This document shows positions 39,713 to 48,746 of a stretch of 64,000 bases of DNA, in pieces. The position numbers were made by a program, and so were the translations under genes. Source of the DNA: Mycobacterium sp. 852002-51163_SCH5372311 (GTDB lineage Bacteria > Actinomycetota > Actinomycetes > Mycobacteriales > Mycobacteriaceae); NCBI RefSeq assembly GCF_001667115.1, contig NZ_LZIJ01000109.1, positions 62,001 to 126,000 on the forward strand, written 5' to 3'. The notes under the pieces are model-generated. The model had not been told where the DNA came from. It saw nothing but the letters and a program-made list of their open reading frames with translations, and searched no databases. Each line of letters begins with the position of its first letter. The stretch's first letter is position 1.

Positions 39713-40795
39713 CTATCCCCGCACCAGTCGCAGATAAACCGCGGCCATCTCCAGTCGAACGGCCAATATAGCCAGTTGCTGCTCGGGGCGGCTGGGCGTG
39801 GGCAAAGTGCCGGCTACGTCCGGCAGGCCCGGCACATCACCGGCGGCAACCAGGTCGACGTCGTGCAGGTCGGCGACCCGGGCGGCGACCACCATCCGCT
39901 CGGCGGCCAAAGTGAGCGCCAGCACCCGCAGCCGGTCAGGCGGCGGCCCGTCGATTTCTTCGTCGTGGAACAGGGCGTCGGCGGGATCCTGAAATCTATC
40001 GGCCGCCCCGATGCTCAGTGCCGCCATCGCTTCGGTCAGCCCGGTGGCGGCAGCAACCTGGTCAGCGATTCGCAGCAACACCGAACTAGCGTGCCGGGCC
40101 AGCGCCAGTGTGGCGGCCGAGTCGCCGGCCAGCGCCAGCCGCCGGCCGGACATGCGTGCGGCGAGCATCTTGGCCGGGTTGGTGAACAGCTCGCGACCCG
40201 CGCTGTTGTGCAGCGCTTCGGCGTCCAGCTCATCGGCCAGCACCGCCAGGTCCACGCTGAGTCTCGGGTCCACGGCCTGCAGGGTGGCCAGACCGACAGC
40301 CAGATAGCGGCACAGGCCGAACTCGTTGGAAACCCACAGCCGCGGCGACAGCTCCGCGACGCGGCCCGCAGTGGTGTCCCGCAGCGGGCCCTCATACGGC
40401 GTCGCCACCACCACCCGTGATCCCCGACGGACAGCGGTCGCGGCGGCGCCGACGAGGGCGGGGTCGCCGGCGTCGTCGCCCGCGACGACCAGCACGTCCA
40501 GCGGCCCGATCCAAGGCGGCGCCTCGGTGGCGACGACTATCGGCTCGGCGGCCGTGCCACCCATCGTCGCGGCCAGCATGGCCCCGGCCGTCTCGGCGGT
40601 ACCGCGGCCGGCCACCCAGATCACCGTTCGCGGCCGGTCGTCGGTACGGAGCGATTGCAGCGCGCCTTCGTCTTGGGCGGCGGCAACCGCACGCACCTGC
40701 GCGCCTGCCGACGATGCAGCACGCAACAGCCCTTGCCGGTCGGCGGCCAGCAGACCCTCGGTGTCTTCGAGATCGACGGTGCCAGCGGTGTTCAC
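39713..40795 (-). CDS. SIS-domain protein of the mannose cluster (Rv3256c-like)
   Basis: A 360-residue protein with a weak phosphoglucose isomerase/SIS-like layout: VIWVAGRGTAETAGAMLAATMG near 59-80 and DVLVVAGDDAGDPALVGAAATAVRRGSRVVVATP near 99-132. No catalytic set is evident. Its start overlaps the pmmA stop by 4 bp and its end is 8 bp from manA, so it belongs to the pmmA-Rv3256c-manA operon. It may regulate or assist mannose phosphate metabolism; the exact role is unknown. Confidence 0.85.
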   Translation of the reverse strand: MNTAGTVDLEDTEGLLAADRQGLLRAASSAGAQVRAVAAAQDEGALQSLRTDDRPRTVIWVAGRGTAETAGAMLAATMGGTAAEPIVVATEAPPWIGPLDVLVVAGDDAGDPALVGAAATAVRRGSRVVVATPYEGPLRDTTAGRVAELSPRLWVSNEFGLCRYLAVGLATLQAVDPRLSVDLAVLADELDAEALHNSAGRELFTNPAKMLAARMSGRRLALAGDSAATLALARHASSVLLRIADQVAAATGLTEAMAALSIGAADRFQDPADALFHDEEIDGPPPDRLRVLALTLAAERMVVAARVADLHDVDLVAAGDVPGLPDVAGTLPTPSRPEQQLAILAVRLEMAAVYLRLVRG

Positions 40796-42189
40796 GGAAG
40801 AACGCCTTCGGGCGCCGACTGAGCGGCGATTTGAGCCCTGACGTGCGCAACCACCGCGTCGACGTCCTCGGTGGTGCGGCCCTCCACATTAAGCCGCAAC
40901 AACGGCTCGGTGTTGGAGCTGCGCAGGTTGAACCAGCTGCCGTCGCCAAGATCCACCGTCACCCCGTCGAGATGATCGATGGAATGAATCCTGGTGCTCA
41001 AAGACTTCAGGACGGCGTCCACACACTGCGTCGCGTCGGCCACGGTGAAGTTGATCTCGCCGGACGATTCATAGCGTTGGTAGTCGGCGGTCAGCTCGGA
41101 TAACGGGCGCTCCTGTTCACCGAGGGCGGCCAGCACGTACAGCGCGGCCAGCATCCCCGAGTCCGCACCCCAGAAATCGCGGAAGTAATAGTGCGCCGAA
41201 TGCTCACCGCCGAAGATCGCGCCGGTGTCGGCCATGAGCGCCTTTATATAGGAGTGGCCGACCCGTGAGCGCAGCGGTGTGCCGCCACGCTCGGTGACCA
41301 GCTCAGCCACCGCGCGCGAGGTGATCACGTTGTGGATGATGGTGGCGCCGATCTCGCGGTTGAGCTCACGAGCGGCCACCAGGCTGGTCACCGTCGACGG
41401 CGACACCGGTTCGCCGCGTTCGTCGACCACGAAGCAGCGGTCGGCGTCGCCGTCGAAGGCCAGCCCGATATCAGCGCCGGTGTCGCGGACGTAGGCCTGC
41501 AGGTCTGCCAGGTTCGCCGGGTCGAGCGGGTTGGCTTCGTGGTTCGGGAACGACCCGTCCAGCTCGAAGTACAGCGGCAGCAACGTGATCGAGTCGATCG
41601 CGCCGAGCACGGCCGGGGCGGTGTGCCCCGCCATGCCGTTGCCGGCGTCCACCGCCACCCGCAGCGGGCGCAGTCCGGAGGTGTCCACCAGCGAACGCAG
41701 GTACGCGCCGTAGTCGGCCAGCACATCCCGGTCGGAGCTGGTACCGGGTGGTCCGTCATAGCCCGGGACACCGGCGATGACCTCGTCGCGGATGACGGCA
41801 AGCCCCGTGTCGGCGCCGACGGGCTTGGCGCCCGCCCGGCACAACTTGATGCCGTTGTAGGCCGCCGGGTTGTGGCTGGCGGTGAACATCGCCCCGGGAC
41901 AATCCAGCAAACCGGAGGCGAAGTAAAGCTGATCGGTCGACGCCAACCCGATCCGCACCACGTCGAGGCCCTGGCCGGTTACCCCGGCCGCAAAGGCGGC
42001 CGCCAGGGACGGAGAGCTATCCCGCATGTCGTGGCCGATCGCCACCTGCCGCGCATCTTCGGCACGCATCAGTCTGGCGAATGCCGCGCCCAGCTCGGCG
42101 GCCAGCGACTCGTCGATCTCCTCGCCGACCAGCCCGCGCACGTCGTAAGCCTTGATGACACGGTGGACAGCCGCGGCGGTCCGAGACAT
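40792..42189 (-). CDS. pmmA: Phosphomannomutase/phosphoglucomutase
   Basis: A 465-residue alpha-D-phosphohexomutase. The phosphoserine loop is TASHNPAAYNGIK near 104-116, the Mg2+ loop is DGDADR near 243-248, the sugar-binding loop is GGEHSAHYYF and the phosphate loop is RSSNTEPLLRL near 425-435. It makes mannose-1-phosphate for GDP-mannose, and so for PIMs, LM and LAM. It corresponds to Rv3257c (also called manB). Confidence 0.95.
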   Translation of the reverse strand: MSRTAAAVHRVIKAYDVRGLVGEEIDESLAAELGAAFARLMRAEDARQVAIGHDMRDSSPSLAAAFAAGVTGQGLDVVRIGLASTDQLYFASGLLDCPGAMFTASHNPAAYNGIKLCRAGAKPVGADTGLAVIRDEVIAGVPGYDGPPGTSSDRDVLADYGAYLRSLVDTSGLRPLRVAVDAGNGMAGHTAPAVLGAIDSITLLPLYFELDGSFPNHEANPLDPANLADLQAYVRDTGADIGLAFDGDADRCFVVDERGEPVSPSTVTSLVAARELNREIGATIIHNVITSRAVAELVTERGGTPLRSRVGHSYIKALMADTGAIFGGEHSAHYYFRDFWGADSGMLAALYVLAALGEQERPLSELTADYQRYESSGEINFTVADATQCVDAVLKSLSTRIHSIDHLDGVTVDLGDGSWFNLRSSNTEPLLRLNVEGRTTEDVDAVVAHVRAQIAAQSAPEGVLP

Positions 42190-42271
42190 GCGGTGGCTCC
42201 TGAGAACTTGGACTGATTGCGCCTCTTGGCCGCCAGCCTAACGGCCCGGGCCGAGCACGGGCCGGACCAGG

Positions 42272-42371
42272 CCCGTGGCGATCGCGAGCGCGGCGTAGCC
42301 GGGCGAAGCGGGTCGCCACCATCAGACCCCGTGGCGATCGCGAGCGCGGCGTAGCCGGGCGAAGCGGGTCG
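42272..42371. repeat. Two identical 44-bp direct repeats
   Basis: The 44 bp at 42272-42315 and 42328-42371 are identical, with a 56-bp period. Each starts cccgtggcgatcgcgagcgc and ends gaagcgggtcg. A diverged relative lies at about 23588-23641. The repeats fill the gap between pmmA and the DUF3499 gene. Confidence 0.9.
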
Positions 42372-42383
42372 GAACCTGCGGCG

Positions 42384-42845
42384 TCAGTCAGCAGGGTCGG
42401 GCAACACCCGTAGGTGTCCACGGCGGCGCCCCGAGCGATGCTCGGGTGGTGCCAACACACCACCACTGGGCATGGTCGCATGGGTCGCCTGGGCACCCGC
42501 ATGCTGCAACGGGTCGGTAAAGCCGTTCACCGGCGCGCGGGCCCCGCCGAATCCAGACGCGGCCGCAGATGGACCACCTTCGCGGACCGCATCCGCCAGG
42601 GCCACCAAGTCGTCCTCGTCGGGATGGGTGGGCAAAGTGGGTAGGGGCCCGGCGTGCCGAACCAACTCCCACCCGCGCGGTGCGGTGATGCGGCCGGCGT
42701 GGCCGACACACAGATCCCACGAATGCGGCTCCCGCACGGTCGCAAGCGGACCTACTACCGCCGTCGAGTCCGAGTAGACGAACGTCAACGTCGCCACGGC
42801 ATAGTGCGGACACCCGGGCCGGCAACAGCGACGGGGTACGTTCAC
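42384..42845 (-). CDS. DUF3499 protein (Rv3258c-like)
   Basis: A 153-residue actinobacterial protein. The conserved core is in the first 90 residues: RRCCRPGCPHYAVATLTFVYSDSTAVVGPL and EPHSWDLCVGHAGRITAPRGWELV, where Cys and His residues suggest a bound zinc. The C-terminal half looks disordered. GTG 42845 (VNVPRRCC) is used. It is divergent from the zincin-like gene. The function is unknown. Confidence 0.85.
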   Translation of the reverse strand: MNVPRRCCRPGCPHYAVATLTFVYSDSTAVVGPLATVREPHSWDLCVGHAGRITAPRGWELVRHAGPLPTLPTHPDEDDLVALADAVREGGPSAAASGFGGARAPVNGFTDPLQHAGAQATHATMPSGGVLAPPEHRSGRRRGHLRVLPDPAD

Positions 42846-42921
42846 GACCGAAAGGCTATCGTGCGGAAACGCCGCGAAGCGCCGGACACGCGCAACCGGT
42901 CGGGGCGGGATGTGCAACCGT

Positions 42922-42927
42922 TACCAT
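42922..42927 (+). promoter_or_regulatory. Candidate -10 box for a leaderless transcript
   Basis: TACCAT (TANNNT) ends 6 bp before the GTG at 42934 and no Shine-Dalgarno is present. This matches the usual mycobacterial leaderless arrangement. Confidence 0.45.
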
Positions 42928-42933
42928 CGGCGC

Positions 42934-43428
42934 GTGGGCGATTCGCGCAGCTACCCGCGGGGCGGCCGCTCGGCTGCGCACCGAACTTCCCGGCGGGGCC
43001 GCGATATGCGCGGTCCCCTGCTGCCGCCGACCGTCCCGGGCTGGCGCACCCGCGCCGAGCGGTTCGACATGGCGGTGCTGGAAGCCTATGAACCCATCGA
43101 GCAACGCTGGCGCGAACGGGTGGCCGAGCTCGACGTCGCGGTGGACGAGATTCCGCGCATCGCCGCGAAGGACCCCGAGAGCGTGCAATGGCCACCCGAG
43201 GTCATCGCCGACGGGCCGATCGCGCTCGCGCGATTGATCCCGGCCGGCGTCGACGTCCGCGGCAACGCGACCCGGGCGCGAATTGTCCTGTTCCGCAAGC
43301 CGATCGAGCGACGGGCGAAGGACACCGTCGAACTCGCCGAATTGCTACATGAAATCCTGGTGGCTCAAGTCGCCATCTATCTGGACGTTGAGCCCTCGGT
43401 CATCGACCCGACGATCGACGACGACTGA
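42934..43428 (+). CDS. Zincin-like metallopeptidase family protein (Rv3259-like)
   Basis: A 164-residue protein of the actinobacterial metallopeptidase-like (Zincin_1) family. The core is RAERFDMAVLEAYEPIEQRW, DEIPRIAAKDPESVQWPPEVIADGPIALARLIPAG and LLHEILVAQVAIYLDVEPSVIDPTIDDD. The usual HExxHxxG motif is reduced to HEILVAQ, so zinc catalysis is doubtful. The GTG at 42934 has no Shine-Dalgarno but a -10 box sits right before it. The ATG at 43006 would give the shorter 140-residue form that I recall for M. tuberculosis. Confidence 0.85.
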   Translation: MGDSRSYPRGGRSAAHRTSRRGRDMRGPLLPPTVPGWRTRAERFDMAVLEAYEPIEQRWRERVAELDVAVDEIPRIAAKDPESVQWPPEVIADGPIALARLIPAGVDVRGNATRARIVLFRKPIERRAKDTVELAELLHEILVAQVAIYLDVEPSVIDPTIDDD

Positions 43429-43439
43429 AGGAGCCAGCG

Positions 43440-43802
43440 TCAGCCGATGCCGCGCTTGAGGCGGCGGCGCTCCCGCTCGGACAGACCGCCCCAAATGCCG
43501 AAGCGCTCGTCATGCGCCAGGGCGTACTCGAGGCATTCATGGCGCACCTCGCAACCCAGGCAGATTTTTTTGGCCTCGCGGGTCGATCCACCCTTTTCGG
43601 GGAAGAAGGCTTCCGGATCCGTTTGCGCGCATAATGCGCGGTCCTGCCATTGATCTGGGGTAGTCGGCAGGGGTTCGGGCTCGAAAGCGGCGGGCGCTTC
43701 GGGAACCACAGTCAAATGCGGCCGAGTAATTGCCGCCGGCGGCGAGCCCACAGTGGTGTGCGGTGTGCTTGCCAGTACGCCCCGAAGGTGCTCGTAGGAC
43801 AT
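43440..43802 (-). CDS. whiB2: Transcription factor WhiB2
   Basis: A 120-residue WhiB protein. The 4Fe-4S ligands are Cys58, Cys81, Cys84 and Cys90 (CLGC and HEC), followed by the turn GIWGGL (102-107) and the basic tail ERRRLKRG for DNA binding. WhiB2/WhmD is needed for septation. The 32 extra N-terminal residues relative to the M. tuberculosis form are backed by a strong aggaggcggagg Shine-Dalgarno before ATG 43802. Confidence 0.93.
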   Translation of the reverse strand: MSYEHLRGVLASTPHTTVGSPPAAITRPHLTVVPEAPAAFEPEPLPTTPDQWQDRALCAQTDPEAFFPEKGGSTREAKKICLGCEVRHECLEYALAHDERFGIWGGLSERERRRLKRGIG

Positions 43803-44199
43803 GCTTCCTCCGCCTCCTCAGATGCTTTGGGAGAGTGAATGTTTGGCGCTGTTGTGATGTACAGACAATTCGAACAAGTGATCGAATCTCGGTCTGCGAC
43901 ACCGGAACCGGCCGGCCAACCGGGAAATGACACTGATGTGATTAGACACGGGTTGGCCTGCCCGGTCAAGCATTTTGGCGCATTTCAATACCATCTCGTG
44001 ATCAAATTTCTGCGTTTCTGTCACGGTTGGCCTTCGGCGTGTCTAGTGCGACTGCTCACAATTGCCTTCAGCCGCAGTCACAATCGTCTCTACAGTCACT
44101 GCATTACCACTAATATCAGCCCGTTACAGAGTTCGCATCACGATGGGCGAATTCGGCCGACCCAGACGACATTTTCGCCGGGCAGTACTGTCAAACGAC
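43803..44199. other. Divergent promoter region between whiB2 and fbiA
   Basis: These 397 bp hold no credible gene. They must contain the whiB2 promoter, apparently with a long leader, and the fbiA promoter. TACTGT at 44186-44191 is a possible fbiA -10 box, 8 bp before its GTG. No clear hairpin or repeat is seen. Confidence 0.55.
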
Positions 44200-45198
44200 G
44201 TGAAGGTCACCGTTCTGGTCGGTGGGGTCGGCGGCGCCCGCTTCTTGCTAGGCGTGCAGCAGCTGCTCGGTTTGGGTCAATTCGCGTCAACCGAGGAACC
44301 GAGCACCGGGCACGAGCTGACCGCCGTCGTCAACATCGGCGACGACGCCTGGATCCACGGACTGCGCATCTGCCCGGACCTGGACACCTGCATGTACACC
44401 CTCGGCGGCGGAGTCGACCCGCAGCGCGGCTGGGGTCACCGTGACGAAACTTGGCACGCTAAGCAGGAACTGGCGCGCTACGGTGTGCAGCCCGATTGGT
44501 TCGAGCTCGGGGACCGGGACTTGGCGACCCACCTGGTACGCACCCAGATGCTGAACGCCGGCTATCCGCTGTCGCAGATCACCGCGGCGCTGTGCGACCG
44601 CTGGCAGCCCGATGCCCGGCTGATCCCCGCCAGCGACGACCGGTGTGAGACACATGTGGTGATCACCGATCCGGCCGACGGCAATCGGCGGGCGATCCAC
44701 TTCCAGGAGTGGTGGGTGCGCTACCGCGCCCAGGTGCCCACCCACAGCTTCGCTTTCATCGGCGCCGAAAAGGCAAGCGCTGCAACCGAAGCCACAACGG
44801 CCATCGCGGATGCCGATATCGTGTTGCTGGCGCCGTCCAACCCGGTGGTCAGCATCGGCGCCATCCTGGCCGTCCCCGGTATCCGCGCAGCGCTGCGTGC
44901 GACCACCGCCCCCGTCGTCGGCTACTCGCCGATCATCGGGGGAAAGCCGTTGCGCGGCATGGCCGATGCCTGCCTGAAAGTGATCGGGGTGGAGTCCACC
45001 GCACAGGCGGTGGGCCGGCACTACGGTGCGCGCGCCGCCACCGGGATATTGGACTGCTGGCTGGTGCACGACGACCCGGCCGACTCCGACGCCGAAATCG
45101 AGGGTGTCGCGGTGCGCTCGGTACCGCTGCTGATGAGCGACCCGAAAGCAACGGCACAAATGGTCAGCGCCGGGCTAGAACTCGCGGGCGTGGCGTGA
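44200..45198 (+). CDS. fbiA: F420 biosynthesis transferase FbiA
   Basis: A 332-residue CofD-family enzyme. The N-terminal motif [22 protein letters not shown] and the Fo/metal site [28 protein letters not shown] are clear, with [21 protein letters not shown] later. In mycobacteria FbiA joins the phosphoenolpyruvyl group to Fo, giving dehydro-F420-0. GTG 44200 may be leaderless. It overlaps fbiB by 4 bp. It corresponds to Rv3261. Confidence 0.95.
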   Translation: MKVTVLVGGVGGARFLLGVQQLLGLGQFASTEEPSTGHELTAVVNIGDDAWIHGLRICPDLDTCMYTLGGGVDPQRGWGHRDETWHAKQELARYGVQPDWFELGDRDLATHLVRTQMLNAGYPLSQITAALCDRWQPDARLIPASDDRCETHVVITDPADGNRRAIHFQEWWVRYRAQVPTHSFAFIGAEKASAATEATTAIADADIVLLAPSNPVVSIGAILAVPGIRAALRATTAPVVGYSPIIGGKPLRGMADACLKVIGVESTAQAVGRHYGARAATGILDCWLVHDDPADSDAEIEGVAVRSVPLLMSDPKATAQMVSAGLELAGVA

Positions 45199-46553
45199 CT
45201 GAACACGGCACCGGTTCGCCGGTCGAGATCCTGCCCGTCACCGGGCTTCCCGAATTCCGACCCGGCGACGACCTGGCGGCCACCATCGCGGCGGCCGCGC
45301 CCTGGCTGCGCGACGGCGATGTCGTCGTAGTCACCAGTAAGGTGGTGTCCAAGTGCGAGGGCCGGTTGGTGCCGGCGCCTGAGGATCCGGACAGCCGAGA
45401 CGAATTGCGCCGCAAGTTGGTCGACGACGAGGCGGTGCGCGTGCTGGCGCGCAAAGGCCGAACCCTGATCACCGAGAACCGGCTCGGGCTGGTGCAGGCC
45501 GCCGCCGGCGTGGACGGATCCAACGTCGGCCGCGACGAACTCGCGCTGTTGCCCGTCAACCCGGACGCCAGCGCCGCCGGGCTGCGCGCCGAGTTGCGCG
45601 AGCGGCTCGGCGTCACCGTCGGCGTGGTCATCACCGACACCATGGGCCGCGCGTGGCGCAACGGCCAGACCGACGCCGCCGTCGGCTCGGCCGGCCTGGC
45701 TGTGCTGCACAACTATTCGGGTTCCGTCGACCGGCACGGCAACGAATTGGTGGTCACCGAGATCGCGGTCGCCGACGAGGTCGCCGCGGCCGCCGATCTG
45801 GTCAAGGGAAAGTTGACCGCGTTGCCGGTGGCCGTGGTGCGCGGACTGCCCGGCCATGTGGTGACCGACGACGGCTCGACGGCCCGGCAACTGCTGCGGC
45901 CCGGCCCCGAAGACCTGTTCTGGCTCGGCACCGCCGAGGCTCTGGAGATGGGCCGGCGGCAGGCGCAGCTGCTGCGCCGGTCGGTGCGCCGGTTCAGCGA
46001 CCAGCCGGTGCCCCCGGAACTGATCGAGGCCGCCGTCGCGGAGGCCCTCACCGCGCCGGCCCCCCACCACACCCGACCGGTGCGGTTTGTCTGGCTGCGC
46101 ACCCCGGCCCTCCGGACCCGGCTGCTGGACCGGATGAAAAACAAGTGGCGTTCCGACCTCACCGGCGACGGCCGGCCCGCCGACTCGGTGGAACGCCGGG
46201 TGGCGCGCGGCCAGATCCTCTACGACGCGCCCGAGGTCGTCATCCCGTTCCTGGTTCCCGACGGCGCACACGCCTACCCCGATGCCGCCCGCACCGACGC
46301 CGAACACGCCATGTTCACCGTCGCGGTCGGAGCGGCCGTGCAAGCTTTGCTGGTGGCGTTGGCGGTGCGTGAAGTGGGCAGCTGCTGGATCGGCTCGACG
46401 ATCTTCGCGGCCGACCTCGTCCGCGCCGAGCTTCAGCTGGCGGCCGACTGGGAGCCGTTGGGCGCCGTCGCGATCGGTTACGCCGAAGAGCCGGCCGGAT
46501 TGCGAGATCCGGTGCCCTTGGATGCGCTAGCGGACCTGCTGATCCACAAGTAA
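45195..46553 (+). CDS. fbiB: F420:glutamyl ligase/reductase FbiB
   Basis: A 452-residue two-domain protein. The N-terminal CofE-like gamma-glutamyl ligase (about 1-245) contains [16 protein letters not shown] and [21 protein letters not shown]. The C-terminal nitroreductase-fold domain (about 260-452) contains [13 protein letters not shown] and reduces dehydro-F420-0 with FMNH2 before glutamate tail extension. GTG 45195 overlaps the fbiA stop. It corresponds to Rv3262. Confidence 0.95.
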   Translation: MTEHGTGSPVEILPVTGLPEFRPGDDLAATIAAAAPWLRDGDVVVVTSKVVSKCEGRLVPAPEDPDSRDELRRKLVDDEAVRVLARKGRTLITENRLGLVQAAAGVDGSNVGRDELALLPVNPDASAAGLRAELRERLGVTVGVVITDTMGRAWRNGQTDAAVGSAGLAVLHNYSGSVDRHGNELVVTEIAVADEVAAAADLVKGKLTALPVAVVRGLPGHVVTDDGSTARQLLRPGPEDLFWLGTAEALEMGRRQAQLLRRSVRRFSDQPVPPELIEAAVAEALTAPAPHHTRPVRFVWLRTPALRTRLLDRMKNKWRSDLTGDGRPADSVERRVARGQILYDAPEVVIPFLVPDGAHAYPDAARTDAEHAMFTVAVGAAVQALLVALAVREVGSCWIGSTIFAADLVRAELQLAADWEPLGAVAIGYAEEPAGLRDPVPLDALADLLIHK

Positions 46554-46569
46554 GGCGATACTTGATCCC

Positions 46570-48147
46570 ATGCGGACGTTCGCGGGCAAGGCGGCGGCGT
46601 CCGCTGACAAGATCCGCGGCGGCTACTACACGCCTGCGCCCGTCGCCCGGTTCCTGGCCCGCTGGGTACGGCAGGCCGGTCCGCGAATCCTCGAGCCGTC
46701 CTGCGGCGACGGCGCAGTCCTTCGTGAGCTGGCCGCGCTGAGCGGCGAAGTCCGCGGCGTGGAACTGGTGGCGGACGAGGCCGCGAAGTCGCGGGCCTTC
46801 GCTCCGGTCGACGCGGCGAACCTGTTCACCTGGGTGCGCGACGCCGGCGTCGGCAGCTGGGACGGGGTCGCGGGCAATCCGCCCTACATCCGGTTCGGCA
46901 ATTGGCCGTCAGAGCAGCGCGAGCCGGCCCTGGAGCTGATGCGCGGCGTCGGGCTCAACCCGACCAAGCTGACCAATGCCTGGGTCCCGTTCGTCGTCGC
47001 CAGCACGGTGCTGGTGCGCGACGGCGGCCGGGTGGGCCTGGTGCTGCCCGCCGAGTTGCTCCAGGTCGGCTATGCCGCACAGCTGCGCGACTTTCTGGTC
47101 AGCCGCTTCGCCGAGATCACGCTGCTGACCTTCCAACGGCTGGTGTTCGACGGCATCCTGCAGGAAGTGGTGCTGTTCTGCGGGCTCGCCGGTCCCGGAC
47201 CCGCACAGATCCGCACGGTCAGCCTGGGCGATGCCGACGCCCTCGCACACGCCGACCTGGACGTCGCCCGGGCTCCCGCCCTGTTGCACGAAAAGGAGAA
47301 GTGGACCAAGTATTTCCTGCGTCCCGCCGAGATCGAGCTATTGCGGACGCTCAGGTCATCCGGCGTCATGGCGCGGCTGGGCGATGTGGCCGAGGTCGAC
47401 GTCGGCATCGTGACGGGCCGCAACAGCTTCTTCACCTTCACCGATGCGCAGGCCCGCACGCTCGGGCTGACCGAGCATTGCGTACCGCTCGTCTCCCGCA
47501 GCTCCCAGCTGAGCGGCCTCGTGTACGACGCCGACTGCCGCATCGGCGACGTCGCCGTCAATCACCGGACCTGGCTACTCGACGCACCGCACCAACCGAC
47601 CGACCCGGCACTCGTCGCACACATCCGCGCCGGCGAGGCCGCCGGCGTGCACCGCGGTTACAAGTGCTCGATCCGCAAGCCGTGGTGGAGCACGCCGTCG
47701 CTGTGGATTCCGGACCTGTTCCTGCTGCGCCAGATCCACTTGGCACCCCGCCTGACCGTCAACGCCACCGCGGCAACCTGCACCGATACCGTCCACCGCG
47801 TCAGGATTAGCCGGCAATTCGATCCGGCCGCACTTGCCACGGTTTTCCACAACAGCGCGACGTTCGCCTTCGCCGAGATCATGGGCCGCAGCTACGGCGG
47901 TGGCATCTTGGAGCTGGAACCCGCCGAAGCCGAGCAGCTGCCCATTGCCCCGCCGGACTATGCCAGCGCCGAACTGGCCCAGGACGTGGATCTGCTGCTG
48001 AAGGCCAACGAAACCGAAAAGGCGCTCGACCTGGTGGATGCCCGGGTGCTTGTCGACGGTTTGGGCTTGTCGCGCGACGTCGTGGCGCAATGCCGATCGG
48101 CGTGGGCGGCGCTGCGGGATCGCCGGACCCGGCGGGGATCGCGGTGA
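46570..48147 (+). CDS. mamA: N6-adenine DNA methyltransferase MamA
   Basis: A 525-residue type IIG-like methylase without a nuclease domain. SAM motif I is LEPSCGDGA (41-49), the catalytic motif IV is NPPY (103-106), and the C-terminal target-recognition region runs from about 250. Motifs such as YYTP and VGIVTGRNSFF match the family. The M. tuberculosis orthologue Rv3263 methylates CTGGAG sites and affects expression of nearby genes. It is followed, with a GTGA overlap, by an accessory Nudix gene. Confidence 0.92.
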   Translation: MRTFAGKAAASADKIRGGYYTPAPVARFLARWVRQAGPRILEPSCGDGAVLRELAALSGEVRGVELVADEAAKSRAFAPVDAANLFTWVRDAGVGSWDGVAGNPPYIRFGNWPSEQREPALELMRGVGLNPTKLTNAWVPFVVASTVLVRDGGRVGLVLPAELLQVGYAAQLRDFLVSRFAEITLLTFQRLVFDGILQEVVLFCGLAGPGPAQIRTVSLGDADALAHADLDVARAPALLHEKEKWTKYFLRPAEIELLRTLRSSGVMARLGDVAEVDVGIVTGRNSFFTFTDAQARTLGLTEHCVPLVSRSSQLSGLVYDADCRIGDVAVNHRTWLLDAPHQPTDPALVAHIRAGEAAGVHRGYKCSIRKPWWSTPSLWIPDLFLLRQIHLAPRLTVNATAATCTDTVHRVRISRQFDPAALATVFHNSATFAFAEIMGRSYGGGILELEPAEAEQLPIAPPDYASAELAQDVDLLLKANETEKALDLVDARVLVDGLGLSRDVVAQCRSAWAALRDRRTRRGSR

Positions 48148-48746
48148 GCGTCCGGGAGTCCACGATCGCGACCTTGACGCGGTGGCAGGCGCCCGACCCG
48201 GCCCAGGACTCGTTGCGGCAGGCAGTGCTGGCGTTCGTGCTGGCCCGCGACGACGCCTGCCTTCGTGAATGCGTGCCGGGCCACATCACCGCTTCGGCAC
48301 TGGTGCTCGACGACAGCGGCGCTCAGGTGTTGCTCACCCTGCATCCGCGCCTGGGTCGCTGGGTACAGCTGGGCGGGCATTGCGAGGAGGACGACGACGA
48401 CATCGTCGCCGCGGCGTTGCGCGAGGCCACCGAGGAATCCGGGGTGGCCGGTCTGCGCATCGCGCCCGAGCTGGCCGCCATCCATGTCCATCCGGTCACC
48501 TGCTCACTCGGCGTACCGACCCGCCATCTGGATTTGCAGTTCGTCGCCCAGGCACCGGCCGGCGCGCAGATCGCGCTCAGCGACGAGTCCGACGACTTGC
48601 GATGGTGGCCGGCCGACGCCCTGCCGTCCGGCACCGATCACGCGCTGCGGTACCTGGTGCAGCGGGCGACGAGATCGACACCAGCGCGGGGAATTGCGAG
48701 TGGACGCCACGCTAACGTCGATCTGGGCGATAGCCGCGACGAATGA
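48144..48746 (+). CDS. Nudix hydrolase
   Basis: A 200-residue Nudix protein. The box reads GGHCEEDDDDIVAAALREATEESGV near residues 75-99; the REATEESGV half is perfect, while the spacing before it is loose and acidic. It hydrolyses a nucleoside diphosphate linked to some group; the substrate is unknown. GTG 48144 overlaps the mamA stop, so it is translated with mamA. Its last 25 or so residues are encoded by a palindromic repeat (48671-48724), which suggests that the original 3' end was replaced. It overlaps the convergent nuclease gene by 35 bp. Confidence 0.87.
   Translation: MSVRESTIATLTRWQAPDPAQDSLRQAVLAFVLARDDACLRECVPGHITASALVLDDSGAQVLLTLHPRLGRWVQLGGHCEEDDDDIVAAALREATEESGVAGLRIAPELAAIHVHPVTCSLGVPTRHLDLQFVAQAPAGAQIALSDESDDLRWWPADALPSGTDHALRYLVQRATRSTPARGIASGRHANVDLGDSRDE
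48671..48724. repeat. GAGATCGAC palindromic repeat, copy 1
   Basis: A 54-bp element starting gagatcgacaccagcgcggg, with middle gagtggacgccacgct and end acgtcgatct. It matches 49600-49660 with a few mismatches. It provides the 3' ends of both the Nudix and the nuclease genes. Confidence 0.82.

Noticed and set aside
43839-44444. A 201-residue plus-strand frame over the whiB2-fbiA gap and fbiA
   Set aside because: It has no domain, the second half is an out-of-frame reading of fbiA, and the first half has no coding bias.
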